Part shown: in pieces, positions 32,001 to 44,487 of the stretch
How the letters are laid out: the number at the start of each line of letters is the position of its first letter
Position numbering within the stretch: the first letter of the stretch is position 1
Assembly (NCBI GenBank): GCA_039654915.1
Contig: CM077594.1
Location: 97,974,893-98,038,892, forward strand
Length of the DNA: 64,000 bases
Source of the DNA: Aquilaria yunnanensis
Taxonomy: Eukaryota; Streptophyta; Magnoliopsida; Malvales; Thymelaeaceae
Direction of reading: 5' to 3'
Notes under the pieces: model-generated
What the model was told of the DNA's origin: nothing
Database searches by the model: none
What the model saw: the letters and a program-made list of their open reading frames with translations, nothing else
Position numbers and translations under genes: made by a program

Positions 32001-35000
32001 ATTGCGGACAAAAGGATGGTACTTGCAGTAGAAAAGAAATTGCTGAAGCAAGCAATGGAGTTAGCAAGGAAGAGGGAGGGGTTTGCCAAGATGTTTGTGG
32101 TTCAGATCCTTGCCTTATTGAAACACAATCCTCAGTTAGTAGTCAAAATCGTTTATGTCTTAGTTCTTCATATTCTGGAAGTGAACCTTGTGATAGGTCT
32201 GAGGACAATGTTGAAAGTGGTTACATCAGAATTCATAGTCCATCAAGGAAACAATCACTAGATTCAGAAACTGAATTAAGGGATTGTTCATCTGGTTACA
32301 CAACTTCGACAAGTGATGGTAGCAAAGCAAAAATGGTTGCTGGGAAAACCCGCTCAGTTCAACCAAGTCCTGTTCGAGAGAGGCAGAAGTATGGAGACAC
32401 AAGAATCTATCGTTCACCAGAAAGGATCTCTTATGAAAGCAATTATGATGCTTCCCCAGTTATGCAAGCAAGAGCTGATAAGAAAACAAATGCCAAGGGT
32501 AGAAGTCCTGTAAAAGAAACAAGGAGGTATGACAATGGTAGAAAGAGCACCCATTCAAAAGAGATATACCCAAAAAAGCGCAAGGATGTCCACACATTTT
32601 TGGATGTAAAGGCAGTGGATGATAAAGATCGCCATTCAGTTGGTAGTCGGAGGCACGAAAATAAGTTGCCTGATATTGGTTATTATTCCAGAGATTCTTC
32701 ACGATACAGGGAAAGAAGAAATTCTCACAGTTATCATGAGGCAAGATTTGCTTTTAGGAATCACAAGACTGTTAGCTCAAAGTATTCTTGGGCAGAAGCT
32801 GATTGGAGCTCCAGAGAAAACCTGAACCAAGGTATCAGGAAAAATAATGATGTGCATCATTTTTGCAGAAGAGGAGTTTGTACTGACGGTAAATGTGATG
32901 GGGAATCAAAATGGCATCATGGGCATGCACGTCTTTCTGAGGATTCGAGTTGCTGTTCTGATAAGGAGTGGAGGAAATTGACTTTTAAGCTTCCCTCAGT
33001 CCACAGACAGAGGGCTTCTCTGGTAGAAAGGGAGGATGACAGATTCCAATCCTCTAAGAGAACTGATGATGTTGGTTGTCTGCATGAAAATTATCCATTG
33101 CAAGATAGAGACCACATTTCTGTTTCTTTGGCTGAATATGAAAGAGATTTTCAGGTCAGAAGATATGGAGGCTGGCCTGAAATTGGGAGGGAAACTGGTG
33201 TATCAAAGTGGATGGATTGGAATGGTGACACTGCCTTGTGTCTGGATGGTTCTTGGCATATGGAAAAAGACAATGATAAGTTGAGTCTTAGAGCAAATAG
33301 AGGAATGTGGCATTGTAACACCTCACCAGGAAGTGAAAAATATGACCTTGAATTTACCAAAGCGTTCCACATTCATGAGAAAAGAAAGTTTAGCAAGAAA
33401 AACAAAAATTACAGTATATTTGGTCATTGTAATGATGACTATGATGTCAAGGATGGCAACTTTTATGATTATAATCAAGTTGATTCACATTGGAGAAGAT
33501 ACCGTGAGCACTCTAACATCCAAAGATTGGAGGATAATTTTACTTTAAGGTGTCAAGATGATAGATATGCTGCTGAAGAGGACTCTGTTTTGCATGAGAG
33601 ATCTTCTAAGCTTGAAATTGCTAATGTTAAAAATGGATATGGCTGTGGCAGTCTTAATAATTTTCAGATAGAGGCTCAGAGATGCAGAAGTTTTACAAAA
33701 GGTCATCTTAGAAGTTATAATATTAGTTCTAGAAGTCAGCAAAGGCAGATGTTTTTGAATTGCAGGGATGCAAATGAATTTGTTGGGAAAGGAAAGGTAA
33801 ATTCAAGGAAACCGAGGTTGAAAACCTTACACTATTTCCTGTGGATTAATGAATTTTGCACATTGACTAGGCGCTCTTCTTCTTCTTCTTCTTCTTCTTT
33901 TTTCAATGCTGTCTCACAATGAATATTTTACTTTTTAGTCTTTTTGCCCTTGCTTTCTGGATTGGAGCTCTTTCCTTTTAGACAAGAAATCAATTTCATA
34001 CTTAATACGCTTTTCACAAGTTGGCCTAGCCATTACGTAGCTATGTAAATTTTTATTTAACCAGGATTTGGTCTCTAATGCAGTGATGATATTGCATATT
34101 ATGATATTATGCAGCTGAATAAGAGTTATGGCTATTTTTATGACTTGTTTTCTAGTTTGATGCTGGTTTTTATATCTTTTAGAACTTGCAATTTAGATGA
34201 AAGATCATAGTGATTCGTACTTCTAGGAAGGATGGATGAGTTGTTATTGTTCTTCTCTTTTTCTTCCCTGTGCGTGTCTGTGAATGTTGTAGCAGGGATG
34301 GGGAGGCCTAATTTGTAATATCAGGTTTTAATCACGGTATATATGTATTAGAGCTACTGTGCCTGTCATGTCCTCAGACTTGATGTATTGTCATTTAGTA
34401 ATTACAGAAGAAGTAAAACATGTGATATATGTGCAAAGGGCTATATGTAATATCAGGTCCTAATCACGGTTCGTAATATATGTGATGAAGTCCTCAGACC
34501 TAATTTGTAATGTCAGGTTTTAATCACGGTCTATATTTATTAGAGCTATTGTGTCTGTCATGTCCTCAGACTCATGTATTGTCATTTAGTAACTACAGAT
34601 GAAGTAAAACATGTGATATATGTGCAAAGGGCTTTCTTCAAACTGTCACGACTGGCATATGTGTTTTCAATTTTTTTTTAATTTTTTTGTCTTTAACGTT
34701 TACATATGTTTTCTGTTTCCATAGGGTACCTTTGAATCTTGCATTGATACTTTGATTAGCATGACTCACTACTTTTACTGAGACAGTTACTCTGCTTGCA
34801 ATGGTAGCCTGACAAGATAAGCTTAGAAATATGAGTCACCAGATTAAGTCAATTGATGATGATATTTGTTGAATGATGAAGAAACTAGTTCATGTTTTTA
34901 ATTAATGACTCTATTCTGTTGTTTGATTATACACACGATAAGTGTACTGCTTCTCTGCTTCTGTGTGTTTCTCTTTTATATCTTTCAGTTGGAGTTACGA

Positions 35001-35970
35001 AGGAAAAGTTCATTGATGAATTATGTATGTCTGAAAATTGTCACTAGATAATGTGTTTTAGCAGTGGCTCAAAATATCAGCAGTCATTGTGGATTGAGCT
35101 ACACTCTTCTGCCCTTTCATCTGTTCAGGTGTTTGATCATGCCATTGTTGCATACTGTGGCATCCCTATTTTTTCACCCCCCCCAAAAGGCCTCTGTTCT
35201 CTTGATCCACCTCTTGGTTGGTGAATGTGTTGGGTGTGAATGCTTTCAGGACTAAAAACATTCTGATTTCTTGTGAAGGGTTCGGTATTCCCTCCCCATG
35301 CCAGTCAAGCCCAAGAATAAGCTTTATTTACATGTGTTTTAAGTTTGTTACTGTTTTCTTTTGAAGGTAACTCTGATGTATTGCTTACATTGTAGTGAAT
35401 TGTCCCTGTGACATTTAATTTTGATAATGCATTCTGCAGTGCCGCAGAAGTCATTACTATGACAGGATTTTGAGTGATCATAGGAACGAAAAGATGAGCA
35501 AGAAGTTCCTAAAGGAGTCATCATATGATGGTTTAAGTGATCGTCGAGGAGCCAAAAGAACCAAGAATAGCTTCATAAGTATGAAAGACAATAGAAATGA
35601 TGAGAAAGAGCTTTTACAGCAGGATGATGAACCTGACGTTGAGGAGGGTCAGATCATGGTGGAAGAAAAAACAATGGGTAAAAGCAAGCATGTTGCTGAA
35701 ACTGCATCAGTGCCATGCAATGTGCACACAACATTGCAGCAAGGAAGTTCTTTCAGTAAGAAAAAGCCTGCGGAAGAGTATGACAATGACTGGATACTGA
35801 AATCACTGGCAAAGATGGAGAAACGAAGGGAACGGTTCAAAGATCCTATTGTTGTAACAAGGCAAACAGATGATACTCTAGAGCCTGTGGTTCAAGTGGT
35901 GGTTGACGGCGACATTACCAAAGTAAAGGAGGATCGGCCGGCACGAAAGAGGAGATGGGGAGTGACTTAA
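29095..35970 (+). CDS. FIP1: FIP1-like polyadenylation factor (FIP1[III] type)
   Basis: Exons by frame continuity: 29095-29472, 29787-29956, 30118-30244, 30463-30528, 30644-30757, 30851-30952, 31049-31224, 31915-33796 and 35440-35970, about 1180 aa. The N-terminus DDDFGDLYADVEVQ and an acidic D/S region (SDSDDDLNIVLNDDGP) open the protein. Exon 3 holds the FIP1 core: FHEKPWSQSGADITDFFNFG, then the WKQYC motif. The 1.9-kb exon encodes a charged Arg/Ser/Asp-rich tail (SPVRERQKYGD, YRSPERIS), and the last exon ends KMEKRRERFKDPI...KRRWGVT. FIP1 is a nuclear scaffold of the cleavage and polyadenylation factor; it contacts poly(A) polymerase and CPSF30. The short fourth exon with a weak GTGGTG donor and the exact 31207/31224 border are the least certain parts. 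The last intron is 1.6 kb. Confidence 0.88.
33877..33902 (+). repeat. Microsatellite (TTC)n in FIP1 last intron
   Basis: A run of TCT/TTC trinucleotides just downstream of the exon at 31915-33796, inside the last intron. Confidence 0.9.
34300..34635 (+). repeat. Intronic tandem duplication in FIP1
   Basis: About 140 bp recurs at about 34300-34442 and about 34496-34633 ('cctaatttgtaat', 'tcaggttttaatcacggt', 'gtcatgtcctcagact', 'acatgtgatatatgtgcaaa'), with a shorter piece between them. It lies wholly in the last intron. Confidence 0.85.
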
Positions 35971-36498
35971 TGTCTAAAACATGTCTACCTCTAAATTCTT
36001 CTCTCTTACAAGATAGTGAATGCGGATTTTAGAGTCAGGCTTCAGCTTGTAGTTAGAGTGAGTGAATCAAATTGGCGGACCCGATTTACACTTAACAATT
36101 CAATGCAGGTTTGGGCGTTCTTTCATACTAATGGATGATAGATACATGTTCAGAAACACAGTTTGACCGAACACAAATATATTGCAGTTCCTTGTCCTAC
36201 AGTAACGTGAATTAGACATTAGTTGGTCGGTATTAATCCTGCCTGACTTTATCTGAGATAGAGGTCAGCTTTCAAGCATCGGTGTAGGTTGAATTGTTTT
36301 GTTTTGTTCCATTTGCAGATATGAGATCAGATAGATACCTGTATCTGATGTTCGGCTCCAAGAAAATCATTTCACGATGCTTGAAAACGTGACCCGGAGT
36401 TTGATAGTTGCGCTTGCAGGCGCGATTTTACCAGGCAATAATTTGGCATGATAAACAGGGCATTAGGTCGAGGAAATGGTGAATCACTACCGAACATA

Positions 36499-36820
36499 AG
36501 AGTCAATTTGTTTTAAATTAAATCAACTTAATAAAAAATAATTTATTTTTATTTTTGTATCATTTATCCTCAAAATTAATTTTATTTGAAAGTTAATATT
36601 ATGTATGTGAAATAATTTTTTTATGATATGACTAATTTTTTTATAAATTTTTTAATTCCTAAAAAAGAAAAAATCATTACAATTTAATAATGTCATAAAA
36701 GTTTTATAATCAATAGATTATTATACCTAAATAATATTAGCTTTCAAGGATGAAAAGAGATATAAAATAAAAATAAATTATTTTAGATTAAGATGACTTA
36801 AATTAAAATAAATTAACTCT
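36499..36820. mobile_element. MITE-like inverted-repeat element, copy 1
   Basis: The left end AGAGTCAATTTGTTTTAAATT and the right end (inverse complement AGAGTTAATTTATTTTAATTT) pair over about 55 bp. The core is AT-rich with no coding capacity. A related copy lies at about 39560-39822. Confidence 0.7.
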
Positions 36821-37364
36821 AAATTTTTAAGGATTTTAAACCCTGGAGCAAACTGATGTAAAATTCGAGATCGATGTATGAGGAGGGAAGGGAGAGAATT
36901 GCAATGAGAGCACAAACTATACATGAACTTGTTCAAGAGCAATTCACCAAACATATATGTATGTACAAATTCATGTGTAAAAATTTACATTGAAATAAAC
37001 TGCATTACAAATTAAACTTTTGGAAACTTGATACAAAGATTTTGTGTCCAAAACTCTTTTATTCTTCAAGTACTTTGTTTTTTTATTATGCTTTAACATT
37101 TGGTGAAGGCATGAATGGCTAACAGGGATTCGCTAGAGATGTGAATGACTTCTTTGTTACAAATTCTAGACTTGAATTTAGTGGACATATAAATGACTTT
37201 CTCGTGATCACAGTTCTGTGTTTGGATTTGGTGTGAACATGAACTGACGTTCTCTACATCGTCTCTTGGACTTGAGTTCTTTGCATACTTGTTTTTTCTT
37301 GGGCTTAGATTTATGGTGCTTTTTGTGCTTTCCTTGGATTTCGGGGTCCTTGCACTTTCCATCA
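36821..37364. other. Intergenic sequence
   Basis: A 90-codon frame at 37093-37365 (minus) is Ser/Lys-rich with no recognisable family. Nothing else is seen. Confidence 0.4.
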
Positions 37365-37374
37365 TTTTCTAAGA

Positions 37375-38835
37375 GGATAAATTCCATTTATTGTCTCTAA
37401 CCTTATCATGTCGTCCTAAACGAGTCCCTAATCTTTATTTTATCTTCTTAAAGTCCATAACCTCCATATTTCTGTCTCAATTATAGTCTTCCTCATTTTC
37501 ATGGTTAATTTTGACAGAATTTTTGTGACAAATGCCAATATTGGTATTACATTTTTTTATTCCCACTCAAATAACTCTCAAGCTAATAAATTTATTACTA
37601 TAATCATCATCTCCCCCTTTCTTCCTCCCTCACAATCTCCAACCACCACATCTTTCTTCCATAACTTTGCGAACTTGGAATCGCGGTTGCATCTAGTCAA
37701 AGGAGGAAGCGTAAGGATGTAGCTCACATTGTAATTTATAATTTTAACTCACATTTTCAAATGCATTCCTAGCGGAGGATCAGATGTAGTAATCGACTCG
37801 ATCATTGGTCGAATCGACAACCATCATGTCTTTACTTGCGTTCATTTCTACTTCAATTATCGTTACATCGTCACCCAGAATCTTGGTCACAGATAGGGCA
37901 AGAGGAAGAAGGTTCTCGATCCCGACAATAGACCCTCTTTGGAATTAATCGTGGTAATGAAGTAACCTTTTCTCTGCCCAATTCTGCATCGGGCTCAGCA
38001 GCGCTGTTAAGAGCTTGACGTAGGCTGCCTTGCGGTTGGGCTTCTTGGCATCGTTCAAGACCTCGGCGAGCATGGCATAGAAGGCGTAGAGAAGATCTGA
38101 CTCTACTTGGCCTGTTGAGACATGTTGATTGAAAAGCAGCCAAGTGAAGCAAACATTATGGATTTGCCGATTGATTCCCAAGGTAGACCAGGTTTTCTTC
38201 ATAAGCTCGAGGAGTTCGTTGACCTTGTCGAGCATGAGGGTTTCATCATGGAAGTCAAAGATGGAGTGGAGGAGGGACACGTAGAGGCGTATGTTGAGGA
38301 GGAAGCTATCAGCCCAGTGGCAGACGTCATTAGCGGAACCATTAGAGGAATGCCAGGAGAGGGAGACTACGCTGTTGCAGAGGGTGCGCATGGTATCGGA
38401 GTTCTTGCCAATGTCGATGGGGCAGGAGTCGACGGAGTGGATGATCTCGCAGAGGTGGATGGCGAAGGTGTTGGATTTGTCGAGAGGGATAGAGGGGTGT
38501 TGTAGCAAGCCTAGCTTAAGGACCTTGAGCTGTCGTTTTTGCCACAAATGTGCGAGGATGTGGTGGCTGGAGATGGTAAAGGACGAAGAGAGGGGAGATG
38601 ATGGTTGTAGTGATAAATTTATTAGCTTGAGGGTTATTTGAGTGAGAATAAAAAAATGTAAGACCAATGTTGGCATTTGTCACAAAAATTCTGTCAAAGT
38701 TAACCATAAAAATAACGGAAGGACCACGATTGAGACAGAAATAGGGAGGTTGGGGACTTTAAGAAGACAAAATGAAGATTAGAGACCTATTTAGGACAAC
38801 GCAATAAGGTTAGGGATCATAAATGAAATTTACCC
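37375..38835. mobile_element. MULE-like element with a captured PATROL1-like fragment
   Basis: Inverted arms of about 250-290 bp (37375 to about 37660 and about 38545-38835) begin GGATAAATTCCATTTAT and GGGTAAATTTCATTTAT. The flanks carry a degenerate 10-bp duplication, ttttctaaga (37365-37374) and ttttcttgga (38836-38845), matching at 8 of 10. Long arms plus a 9-10 bp duplication point to a Mutator-like element. The interior is a host gene fragment, as in Pack-MULEs. Mutations in the arms and flanks suggest an older insertion than the Harbinger-type element. Confidence 0.8.
37945..38560 (-). pseudogene. PATROL1-like (DUF810 / Munc13-like) gene fragment
   Basis: An open stretch on the minus strand, about 200 codons, closely resembles an internal part of plant DUF810 proteins such as PATROL1: QKRQLKVLKLGLLQHPSIPL, TMRTLCNSVVSLSW, LMKKTWSTLGI, IHNVCFTWLLF, AMLAEVLNDAKKPNR and NWAEKRLLHYHD. 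The family protein is about 1,100 aa, so this is an internal piece with neither natural end. The open frame continues upstream into the inverted arm and ends shortly after YHD. PATROL1 carries out vesicle tethering of a plasma-membrane proton pump. This copy cannot make the full protein. Confidence 0.85.
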
Positions 38836-38845
38836 TTTTCTTGGA

Positions 38846-41350
38846 GCTAGTATTTGATTTAACTTGAGCATTTGTGCTTGATCATCTTGAAATGCTTATT
38901 GGTGGGGAGGCTTATTTGGCTCTTGGACCACACTCCTATTCTTGTTCCTCAAATTTGTCTTCACTTTGTGTTATTTGAATACAAGACCTAAGAGTAAGTG
39001 ATTTTTCCACATGTGACAATTATTTCTTAATCTCTTAAGTATGTCTTTTATTTATCTCAAGGAATAATTAAGATGATAATTACATATTTTTAATTATCCA
39101 ATTAAAAATAAAATTGAAAGAAATTTCTAGAAATTTCTATAATTTTTGGGCATTTTCTCCTACAAATTTTTTTTTTCGTTTAACACAGAGAATTTCATTC
39201 TCCTGTTTTACAAATGAAATTGGAAATGTGGCACAATATTTTAGTTTAAGTAGGAAAACAAATTTGCATTTCATGAATGCTGTTGTATATGTTAGGACTC
39301 CAAAAGTTAGTCTTCTTGGAAATGAGATCTCCAAGTTTATAGACATATGAATTTTGAGCTTCAATTTCAAAATAGGTCAGTAAATATAGGTCTGACATTT
39401 ACTTGGATTTGATTTATTTTTTATCCAATAACATTTTGATATGGACAATGTCATTCCAATTCACTTACTGGCAAATTGGACGAAGCAGTTAAAGACCTAA
39501 AGTTGTCATCTTAAACCCTTAAGCTCCGCTAACAGAGCACTTGATTTTCACTTGGGTATTTTTTCACATAAAATCAATCGCATTTGAGAGCCAATATTAG
39601 TACAATAATCCATCAACTGCAAATCTTTTATGATACTATCAATTTTTTATAAATTTTTTTCTAGGCATTACAAAGGAAAAATGCATAAAAAATTTATTTT
39701 GAATGGATTATTACATCTATATAATATTAGCTTTCAAATGAAATTGGTTTCAGGTAAAAAAAATGTAAAAATAAAAATAAACCATTTCGGATTAAATTGA
39801 CTTAAGTTAAAATGAATTGATTAGTCGATAATGTGGTCAGCAAACCATAGCCTACAAGCTCATGTACCAGCCCAACTTTAATTTCATTACCTTGAACTAG
39901 GGTGAAAAATAAACAAACAGCTTGAGTTCAACTGATTCAAAGTTCGTGTATAATTTATTCTAATTGTTATTAATCCAAGCATGAAAAAAATTCCAAGCTC
40001 AATATATAAGTTAAACAAAGCTCGATTTGTTTATTATTCAACTCTAGTCCACTTAAATTCAAAATTAATTTTTTTTCCTTAATTTAAGTGAATAGCTTAA
40101 GTTCGATTCGAGCTCAATCAAGGAAAAACTTATTCACAACTCATTTATATTGTTTTCAATCTAACTATGAACAAAATATTAAACTTGATAAATATTTCAA
40201 GTTGAACATGATTAGCCTATTACTTGACTCGGCTAGACTCTGTTTGAGTTAAGTAAACTTGAAACTCAACCCAAGCCACTTCCATTAGATTAGGTTAGGC
40301 TCAGGTTAAGTTCGGTAAAATGGATTATGATTCGTGAGTTAGCTCCATATTTGGGAAAGCCATCGGCTTTCAAGTTGGTTCCAACTCCCTATAGAACTAA
40401 TCGGAGGCACAACTAAAGCTGAGATATATATGTGAATATATATATTAATAATTACCATATTACTAAATTGCTCATATATTTATGTATGAATATGCACATT
40501 TACACATGTATATTACTAAAATTGCTCATATATTTATTTGTGAATGTGTAAATTTATACATTAAAAATTATGATATTACTAAATTGTTTTCATACTAAGA
40601 AAATGTATTTAAACGTAGATTAAGTTGTGAGTTATATTAAATATTTCTTAAATTGATTGTGAATATAATTTTATTGGATTACAATGTTGTTAATTGTTAT
40701 ATCGATATAATAGAAATAGAAAAACCCAAGAATCTGAACAAAAGAAAAAATCAAACCATGGTTTTAGTTTAGTCCATTCTTGATTCTTGAGGTTGGGTAA
40801 AATTGTTTTTAAAATCATCACTATTTTAGATTGGTTCAATTTCACTAAAGAACCAAATCAACCTGACCAATGCTTACCATAATTGAATTGCAATATGTTT
40901 TATTTGGATGGACCTTTGGTAAACTATGTAAAACAAGTACACTATACGCTCAAGTTATTACAATAGACATGTCGTACATATGTACAATGATTGATCCCAA
41001 AGGATCATCTTTTCAAATTTGCAACAATTTCATTCTTTCATAGCTTGCTAAAGTGTTGCAATATGAGATGGTTCGCCAATTTCCTCCAGCGACATGCTTG
41101 ACCATGTTACTACACCTATTTTTTAACCAGTCATCAAATACAGATGGTAGGATTTTGATAATTAATTTATATACAATTATTGTGTTAATGACTGATGTTA
41201 ATATTTTGATACTTAGAACATTAAAAGAGATATTATCCAAAACCACGTTCTATTTTAACGTTCTAAGTATCAAATTACAAAAGCTATTACATTCACTGTT
41301 ATAATGGGCTATTACTTGTTTATATGAAAAATTGTTCTCAAATATTTATG
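38846..41350. other. AT-rich intergenic DNA with old transposon remnants
   Basis: No gene is supported. The stretch about 39900-40330 is rich in 'caagctc', 'gagttc' and 'gttcgat' words like degenerate hAT-type elements. Frames at 39114-39350 and 41013-41246 are short and anonymous. Confidence 0.5.
39560..39822. mobile_element. MITE-like element, copy 2 (degenerate)
   Basis: The right half ('ataatattagctttcaaatg', 'aaaaataaaaataaacca', 'ttgacttaagttaaaatgaat') matches copy 1 at 36499-36820. The left half is weaker. Confidence 0.5.
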
Positions 41351-41659
41351 TGTATAGCAGTTTCCGGTGAAATTTTCTCCCAAGACCTTCCAGTCCACCC
41401 AACCCAAAAACTACAAAGTAACTTTACGTATGAGTATGACATGGTGATCAACGAGTAGAACTGATGTTCAAGTTATTGGATAAATACATGAGATAACTAC
41501 ATGTTATTAATTTGTACTGCAGTTTTATATACATTTTGTGAAAAAAACAACATTATAGTTTCGCAGTTGTATGAGAGAAAAAGGCTTGGGAGACCCAAGT
41601 GGGCACATTTTAGTCCAATGACATGGATTAACATTAACAAACAGGATTAGTTAACGTAT

Positions 41660-42404
41660 TAAGTACCAGCAATGCCTCCCCGCCGACGGAACAAGTGCTT
41701 TCTACTACGGCTTTGCTGGACGACTTGTTGCTCCCATTATCATGCTCAGCCCACCATCTCCACGAGCATCCTTTGCAACTCCTCCAAAGTCCAAACTATC
41801 TCCCACCGCCGCGCCGCTCCCCCCCAAAATTTTCTCCTTTTAAGCATAATTTAACTGCTTCATCAGATGTACAACCCCTATTAAACGCCCTAGCTATTTC
41901 CAGATTTTTCAATGCCTACCTCATCTTTTACGGTGTCCATCGTCGTCAGCATCTGTTGCATGAACTCGCACAAGACCCGATTCACCAATGTCCCAAATTT
42001 CAAGGGGCGCACAGATAGATTTTAAGAAAACTTACTCCACACCTAGCATTCTGCAATTAACAACGTGATGCACGGGGTTTGATGGAATTAATTACCAGAG
42101 CAAGATTCTTGAATCTGCCGAAACCGCTGTTTGGCTTTTCCAGCGATCACCGAATTTCTTGCATATCGGTCGGGATGCCATTTCTTCATTCAATCGCACT
42201 CAAAAACACAAAACCACTAAATGTAAAGAAAGATTTCGCATACTCTAAGGAAAACCAAAAAGAACGCATAAAAGTGATCAAATTTCCGGTAGTAGAGGCT
42301 ACCAAAGCGAGCTTCTGATAATCAGAGTGAACATCGGAGCAGGAGACGTCTCCGCGAATCCTGAGAACCTTGTAATAGCAAGGTCCTCCGCCGCCATTCA
42401 TCAT
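41660..42404 (-). pseudogene. DnaJ (J-domain) gene relic, copy A
   Basis: Exon 1 starts at 42404 (MMNGGGGPCYYKVLRI) and reads to QKLAL at a GT donor. Exon 2 (about 42185-42100) holds the HPD tripeptide ([10 protein letters not shown]) and QRFRQIQES. The rest of the J domain (the usual YSVLSD...YD region) is missing. Further family-like pieces, CEFMQQMLTTMDTVKDE (about 41960), LEELQRMLVEMVG (about 41780) and a Ser-rich tail, lie in different frames with stops between. The parent would be a small J-protein co-chaperone of Hsp70. Confidence 0.8.
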
Positions 42405-43487
42405 CGCTGACTAGCCGTAGAAACTGTCCTGTTCTGTCTAGAACAAGTCTCCTCCTCCCTTTCTCGAGCCTTTCCTTTGGCCCCCTTCTTCTCTCCGTTG
42501 CTTGATTTAAATGTAAAGTATCACAAATCATACGGTGCGAAGAGGGGGGGAAATTGAATTGAGGTCCTATCCTATGCCTGCCTCTGATTACACACTGCTG
42601 ATTTATTCATTCTGAATGTAAACCGGAAACTGCTATTTTGAGGAGTGGAACAACTTGCATCCACCCAATCTTTTTGGCTACGCATGCAAGATGAAGCTCT
42701 CGCATACTTAAACACAACCATATCTTCTGAATTGAAGCACATTTCATTTCACGAAACATAAATTGACCACATTCTTTTGAAAAAGTCTTTCATTTAGTCT
42801 ATTGTTCAAGAAGAAACCTGTTTCATGTACCTTTTCACAATCTCTCATCCTAGGAGAAACCGCCGATAACTCTCTTCCCTTGTCAGCAAACTCCATACTT
42901 ACAGGGCCCTTCCTGTTACAACCTGCTTGGCTTCAACAGATAGAAGGCTACTTTCAAGCAACTTGGCCTGTAACAAAGAAGTCCTCTAATCCTAATTCTC
43001 GCACATGTTTTGCAAGTTCACACAGCACAGGGAACATTACAGTCCCAATCCTATCGTTGTCTGAAATTACCACCCTTCTGTTTGAGCCTCACTTGAATGC
43101 ATCATCACAGCAACCATGCATATGTTTCAGTTGGGAATACCAAAACCAGACTATTTTCTTGGTCTATCACACACACAGATGTTTGAAATCAAACTACAGC
43201 TCATTTAAGGCATAGACCAAGAAACAAAATTTTATAAACTATGAAGTTATTGTAGCGGAACTAAGCAACCATGGGAAAAATAAAATACATGATACTCAGA
43301 ACAGCAGTTACGGTAAAGAACTCCAACCATGGAATCCAACTTAAAAAATGCAAGGAAATGTTAATATTGTAAAACAATAGTATTAACCTAAACCGTAGCA
43401 AACAAACATGGAATGTGTGGCTGCTTCGTGATCCATTAGAGACGTTATAAACACCAAAAAAAAAAAAAAAAGAAGCGAACCCAGAAA

Positions 43488-43901
43488 TCAAAACTCCAAA
43501 TCTTTAGATTTTGGATACCCATCATACTCCAGTTTTACACCCAGAGCAGCACGTACAACTCTAAACTTGAGACGCAGGGCGTCCATAATCTCTTGTACGG
43601 CATCATTCTCTGGATCCATAACTGGGTATTCCTCAAGCAGATCTCCAATCTGCTGGATATTCTTCTGTACCCTGGTGGAGAACCGGGTTGGGTCTATTCT
43701 AATAGCAGAATTCCACACATCGACGCATCCCTTGTAGAAGCCGAGTTCTTCGCCGACCTCGAATCCTGTTTTCAGACCCACCTGTCCGCCGTCTTCTTTT
43801 CCCGTGGTTAGGCCGTGATTATAACCTTCTTCATACCCTTCTTTCCAGTGGGTCTCCTCTAAATTCAATGAAGCATCAAATATATTAGCGATGTGATCCA
43901 T
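43488..43901 (-). CDS. LTO1: LTO1/ORAOV1 homologue (Yae1 N-terminal domain), copy A
   Basis: Intronless 137-aa frame, MDHIANIFDASLNLEETHWK at the N-terminus. It carries the spaced-glycine motif that defines Yae1/LTO1 proteins: GYEEGYNHGLTTGKEDGGQV, then G at four-residue steps (LKTGFEVGEELGFYKG, about residues 21-58). In yeast and human cells LTO1 pairs with YAE1 as an adaptor that loads an iron-sulfur cluster on the ATPase ABCE1/Rli1; a plant role is by homology. The start is fixed by conservation of MDHI..IFD..LNLEE. It is head-to-head with BUBR1 over about 0.6 kb. The copy-B protein is identical, so each copy appears intact. Confidence 0.87.
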   Translation of the reverse strand: MDHIANIFDASLNLEETHWKEGYEEGYNHGLTTGKEDGGQVGLKTGFEVGEELGFYKGCVDVWNSAIRIDPTRFSTRVQKNIQQIGDLLEEYPVMDPENDAVQEIMDALRLKFRVVRAALGVKLEYDGYPKSKDLEF

Positions 43902-44487
43902 TTAAGAGTAGATATCAAAATTCAGAGTGGGATGTTCAGAAAATCTCCGCACACTAGTGTGCCGATGGGTTTATCCGCGAGGCCAACTGCAAATTACTCT
44001 AATAATGAAAATCCCAGGTGCATGTGACATAATCCTTAAATCTGCAAGAATACGTTCATGTAACCAGCTACCAAGCAGGTGAAAATAGAGTAGTGACCGA
44101 TAAGCTGGGGGGCTCAAGGTGTACGCCGGCTGCCGCTGACGGATCTTCCACAGGCGGCGACGTGCTGGCACGGCCGTAACCGCAAGTTGGAGGAGCTTCT
44201 TGGAGAGAAACGAGCCTCAGGCTGTTCGAAGGATTTTTTTACAGAAATGTGAACAATCTGCACTTTCGTCCGAGTGCTGGTCCATTCTCAATAATGGGCT
44301 TCTTTTCTCTGACCCAACTTGAGGCCCACCTACGACGACTCTGTTCATTGGCCCGTGCTACGGTGCTAGTGCGTGAGATTATAGCCGTTAACCTTGCTGT
44401 TTCTTCTCTTGTCCAATTTCAAAATTTGAATCTCCGCAGAGCACGAGCTATCTGGTCGGCAGCGCAACAGAGGCAAAGCTTTGGCGA
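43902..44487. promoter_or_regulatory. Divergent promoter region, LTO1 and BUBR1
   Basis: A 586-bp interval between the LTO1 ATG (minus) and the BUBR1 ATG (plus). I found no clear TATA box for either. The LTO1 half is shared with copy B to about 44225; the BUBR1 half is not. Confidence 0.5.

Larger units (their letters stand above)
41351..44225. repeat. Segmental duplication, copy A (DnaJ relic + LTO1 block)
   Basis: This block recurs at 47915 to about 50740. The central 2 kb (about 42040-43970 against 48570-50500) looks base-for-base identical in the stretches I compared; the outer parts carry substitutions and indels. Together with the related 3' flanks (47218-47880 and 52051-52695) it shows that a unit of about 6.5 kb was duplicated in tandem. 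Confidence 0.95.

Noticed and set aside
31907..33922. Reading the 671-codon frame as an independent gene
   Set aside because: It is the large exon of the FIP1-like gene; phases on both sides fit splicing at 31915 and 33796.
42802..43215. 137-codon plus-strand frame present in both duplication copies (also 49331-49744)
   Set aside because: The copies are the same at DNA level, so conservation is not evidence. No family, and it lies in the 3' region of LTO1.
43261..43491. 76-codon minus-strand frame next to LTO1 (also at 49790-50020)
   Set aside because: Directly after the LTO1 stop codon, AT-rich with a poly-Phe run; 3' UTR translation.
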